Below, in pieces: positions 61,738 to 64,000 of a DNA stretch of 64,000 nucleotides. The notes under the pieces were generated by a model, which saw only the letters and a list, made by a program, of their open reading frames with translations, ran no database searches and had not been told where the DNA came from. Where the stretch lies: NCBI RefSeq assembly GCF_000332335.1, contig NZ_KB235949.1, positions 421,734-485,733 on the forward strand, read 5' to 3'. The first letter of the stretch is position 1. Each line of letters begins with the position of its first letter. The DNA is from Kamptonema formosum PCC 10802. GTDB lineage: Bacteria; Cyanobacteriota; Cyanobacteriia; Cyanobacteriales; Oscillatoriaceae. The translations under genes and the position numbers were made by a program.

Positions 61738-63999
61738 TTAATTAGGAGCACCGGCAAATTCCACCCTAAAGGGAGTGGTGTCTCCCTGACAAACCCAAGC
61801 GCCCCAGTAATATGGGTGTGATAAAGGGGTATCATCCTCTTGACAACACGGGCTGTTTTCTGCTAATAATTCATCCAGGACTTCCATGCCAAGGGGAAAC
61901 TGCCGCAATTCTCCCACGGTAATGGTGCGAAGGTAATTCTGGGCATCGTGTAAGGCATCCGCACGCCCCAAACCGCGCTGCAAGTTGTCAAAGAAGCGCT
62001 GCATTAAGAGGGCAGTTGGCTTGTCGGGAACCGGCCACAAACTCATCACCAGGGTTTTGGCACCGGCAATCGCAAAGGCGCGGCGCAATCCAAACACGCC
62101 CTCGCCTATTTTAACATCTCCTATGGCGGTATTGCAAGCGGATAAAACCGTGAGTTCGTTGGCCCACAAGTCCAGTGCTGCCACGTCTTGCGCGAACAGC
62201 AATCCTTTCCCGGCATCTGGGGGGAGATCCCCACCGGCTATCCAGGTATTCGCTCCCGCAAGGGCGATTCCAGAGCGCATCATCGGGTTGTTTGCTTTGG
62301 GGGCGGAAAGGCGATTGAAGATATCTCTCTCCCTTGAAAAGGAGGTAGTTAATAGCCCCCCCTTTTTAAGGGGGGGTTGGGGGGGATCTTGCGAGTCAGG
62401 CAAGAAAACGCCGTGAGTGGCGAGCAGCAAAATGTGCGGACACTGGCTGGTTGTCAGGTGGGTTTCTAGGGCGTGTTTATCGAGATAGGGCTGTTGGTTC
62501 AGCTTTTTGGCAACGCTTTCTCCCAGATAGCGCGTACCGGGGGCGCGTTCAAAGGCTTTGCCATCAAGGGTGCTGAGAATTTGATCCCGGTTTGTAGTAA
62601 GCGCTTTAGCGCTTGGAGGACTAAAGTCCTGACTGCGAACAGCTAAATCAAAATCGGGATCTGCCATAATGAGAGGGACAGAAGCGGGGCGGTTTGGCTG
62701 AACTGTGGAGCGCAGAATATCGCGCCCGACGCTGAGGTAACTGATGCTGTATTCGTCCCTCAGCAGGGTTTCTCCCGCGTCGTCGTTGGGGAGGATTTGA
62801 AAGGGCAATAGGTTCAAGTCGCCATCGGGAGAGACGATCAGGGCTTTGCAGCCGGTGAGTGCGGGGCGGATGCGGTCGAAAATGGCTTGGCGCAGGGGGA
62901 TAAAGCCGGCGGGATTGTATTGCGGGAAGGCGGGGGCGGGTTCGGGGTTGGTGTCCCACATCTCCAGCCGGCTTCCGAGATTGTCGCCGCCGAGAGACGC
63001 TGACGCGCGAAACACCTTAATCAGCCGGTCGATGGGTTCGGCTTCGCCTAAGTCTATCATTTGCACGGCGTCGGGCTGTTGGGAAGGCAAGACAAACGCT
63101 ACATAGCGAGCCGGTTGCATTTGCTTGGCGATGAAATCATATACATTAAAGCAGACAAATTCCAGCAGGGTGCTGCCTTCAGGCAATTCCAGCGCCACGG
63201 CGCGGCGATCCGTTGGTTGCTCTTGCAGTTGGATTTCGGGAACTTGGGAGGCGAGCAGCTTTTCCAAATTGTCAGACTCTTTTTGCAACTCGGCGAGCCG
63301 CTGCCGGTGGGCGGCTTCTTGGGCTTTCAACTGTTCCAAAGTCAGGCTGGGATCGGGGAGGGGGGAAGGATAGGTGAGCTGAACAATCTCCGTATTTAAA
63401 GAGCGCCATTTCTGGAATTCTTCCGCTATGTGGGGGTAGCGCCCGCTGTAAAGTGCCTCGGAGAGCGCCGCCCAAGCGGAGGCGGTGAGGACTTTGCGTT
63501 TGAACACTGCATCTAGGGCAGTTTGCACTGCTTCGGGTGAGTTGCGCAGGTATTTCCAGACGAGGGAGAGCAACACCCAATAATTACCTTTGATGGTTTC
63601 GAGATAAGCAAGCCGGTCGCTTTCCGAACTGAAGGAAAACACGCGGCGAATCATCTTATCTTCGACTTCAGCGGCTTGTTTCATTCGTGCCAGCGCCTCA
63701 ACGGGGCGATTTGTCGCCGCCAGTAATCCTGCCAAATTGTTGAGGCTAGTGACTACAGCGGGGTGGTCGCCTTGAAACAGGCGCTTATACATCGCCAAAG
63801 CTTCCTCTAACAGCGGTTCCGCTTTCTCGTAGCGATCCTGGGAATAGTAGAGCAATGCCAAATTGTTGAGGCTGAGGGCTACATTGGGGTGGTCGCTTTT
63901 AAATAGGCGCTTATACATCGCCAAAGCTTCCTCATACAGCGGTTCCGCTTTCTCGTAGCGCCCCTGGGAACCGTAGAGTGCTGCCAAATTGTTAAGGCT
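61738..63999 (-). CDS. TPR-CHAT domain protein (5' end outside window)
   Basis: The frame is open through the right edge and continues the repeat pattern upstream (SLNNLA), so the TTG at 63987 is not the start. N-terminal TPRs: NLAALYGSQGRYEKAEPLYE and EALAMYKRLFKSDHPNVALS in about 2.5 units here, then a linker and a CHAT domain (~430-749): LLLATHGVFLP (catalytic His) and LSACNTAIGD (catalytic Cys), IAGAKTLVMSLWPVPD, YYWGAWVCQGD. CHAT proteins are caspase-like proteases often linked to TPRs in cyanobacteria. A repeat-derived peptide (PPQPPLKKGG) lies in the loop after LLATHGVF. No gasdermin-like or other effector is visible downstream. Confidence 0.9.
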   Translation of the reverse strand, partial: SLNNLAALYGSQGRYEKAEPLYEEALAMYKRLFKSDHPNVALSLNNLALLYYSQDRYEKAEPLLEEALAMYKRLFQGDHPAVVTSLNNLAGLLAATNRPVEALARMKQAAEVEDKMIRRVFSFSSESDRLAYLETIKGNYWVLLSLVWKYLRNSPEAVQTALDAVFKRKVLTASAWAALSEALYSGRYPHIAEEFQKWRSLNTEIVQLTYPSPLPDPSLTLEQLKAQEAAHRQRLAELQKESDNLEKLLASQVPEIQLQEQPTDRRAVALELPEGSTLLEFVCFNVYDFIAKQMQPARYVAFVLPSQQPDAVQMIDLGEAEPIDRLIKVFRASASLGGDNLGSRLEMWDTNPEPAPAFPQYNPAGFIPLRQAIFDRIRPALTGCKALIVSPDGDLNLLPFQILPNDDAGETLLRDEYSISYLSVGRDILRSTVQPNRPASVPLIMADPDFDLAVRSQDFSPPSAKALTTNRDQILSTLDGKAFERAPGTRYLGESVAKKLNQQPYLDKHALETHLTTSQCPHILLLATHGVFLPDSQDPPQPPLKKGGLLTTSFSRERDIFNRLSAPKANNPMMRSGIALAGANTWIAGGDLPPDAGKGLLFAQDVAALDLWANELTVLSACNTAIGDVKIGEGVFGLRRAFAIAGAKTLVMSLWPVPDKPTALLMQRFFDNLQRGLGRADALHDAQNYLRTITVGELRQFPLGMEVLDELLAENSPCCQEDDTPLSHPYYWGAWVCQGDTTPFRVEFAGAPN
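62352..62395 (-). repeat. Dispersed GGGGGG/CCCCCC element inside the CHAT gene
   Basis: ATAGCCCCCCCTTTTTAAGG then GGGGGTTGGGGGGGATC, an imperfect hairpin. On the minus strand it encodes DPPQPPLKKGGLL in frame, between the catalytic His and Cys blocks. A known-looking mobile-repeat peptide in cyanobacteria; no second copy in this window. Confidence 0.6.
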
Positions 64000-64000
64000 G

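Noticed and set aside
1..64000. tRNA, rRNA, prophage and full CRISPR systems
   Set aside because: Gaps were read for cloverleaf-like arms, rRNA motifs, phage structural genes and Cas motifs; none was found. A tRNAscan or Infernal run could overturn the RNA part.

Overview
The window looks like a chromosomal segment of a filamentous, Oscillatoriales-type cyanobacterium. The evidence is families that are mainly cyanobacterial (DUF3110, DUF2839, DUF1822 beside a sigma factor, GUN4, Uma2, CHAT/TPR, a cyanobacterial-type helicase), HIP1-like GCGATCGC octamers, very large PAS/GAF signalling proteins, and many dispersed palindromic repeats. No tRNA, rRNA, CRISPR array or prophage was recognised. The species assignment is inference.

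Left part (1-14.5 kb) is a signalling island. It holds a giant multi-PAS hybrid histidine kinase cut by the left edge, a response regulator with degenerate GGDEF and intact-looking EAL (c-di-GMP hydrolysis), and a three-gene operon: a Ras/Rab-like small GTPase whose P-loop lysine is replaced by Asp, a PAS histidine kinase, and a PAS/GAF/PAS adenylate cyclase. The three sensor proteins share the same N-terminal module, so this is a paralogous set that may be read by the GTPase-like protein. This is the best candidate for an undescribed system.

15-18 kb: a coiled-coil protein, a coiled-coil/GUN4 protein and a GNAT acetyltransferase. 18.3-24.9 kb: a 2198-residue TamB-type envelope protein with about 72-residue internal repeats. 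25.7-31.8 kb: an RTX calcium-binding protein, DUF3110, MurQ (peptidoglycan recycling), a site-2 protease and a PIN-domain membrane protein. 31.8-35.8 kb: an accessory, repeat-rich stretch with Uma2 and four small proteins, two of them paralogous. 35.87-37.38 kb: an IS4/IS701-type insertion sequence with a frameshifted transposase.

38-46.4 kb: an exported two-repeat/emfourin-like protein, a sigma factor-DUF1822 pair, TyrA, two tandem pentapeptide-repeat paralogs and a DUF1517-like protein. 47-57 kb: a REC-PAS-GAF-kinase-REC hybrid, a signal-peptide protein, a helicase, DUF2839, a conserved small protein, an alpha/beta hydrolase and a BrnT/BrnA toxin-antitoxin pair. 57.5-64 kb: an SLH-WD40 exported protein, a GHL10 glycosyl hydrolase-like protein, a YaeR-like VOC protein and a TPR-CHAT protein cut by the right edge.

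Gaps are dominated by at least four repeat families: (1) a MITE-like hairpin with ends resembling TATAGCAGTAGCCACTTAGG and CCAATATGACTGCTGCTATA; (2) a GAAACCGGGTTTC palindrome; (3) a CGTTCCCAGGC / GCCTGGGAACG hairpin with a conserved tail; (4) low-complexity GGGCAT/GCCCCAT arrays. Several of these have also entered coding genes in frame, giving linker peptides such as PPPNPLPASGEG and PPQPPLKKGG.
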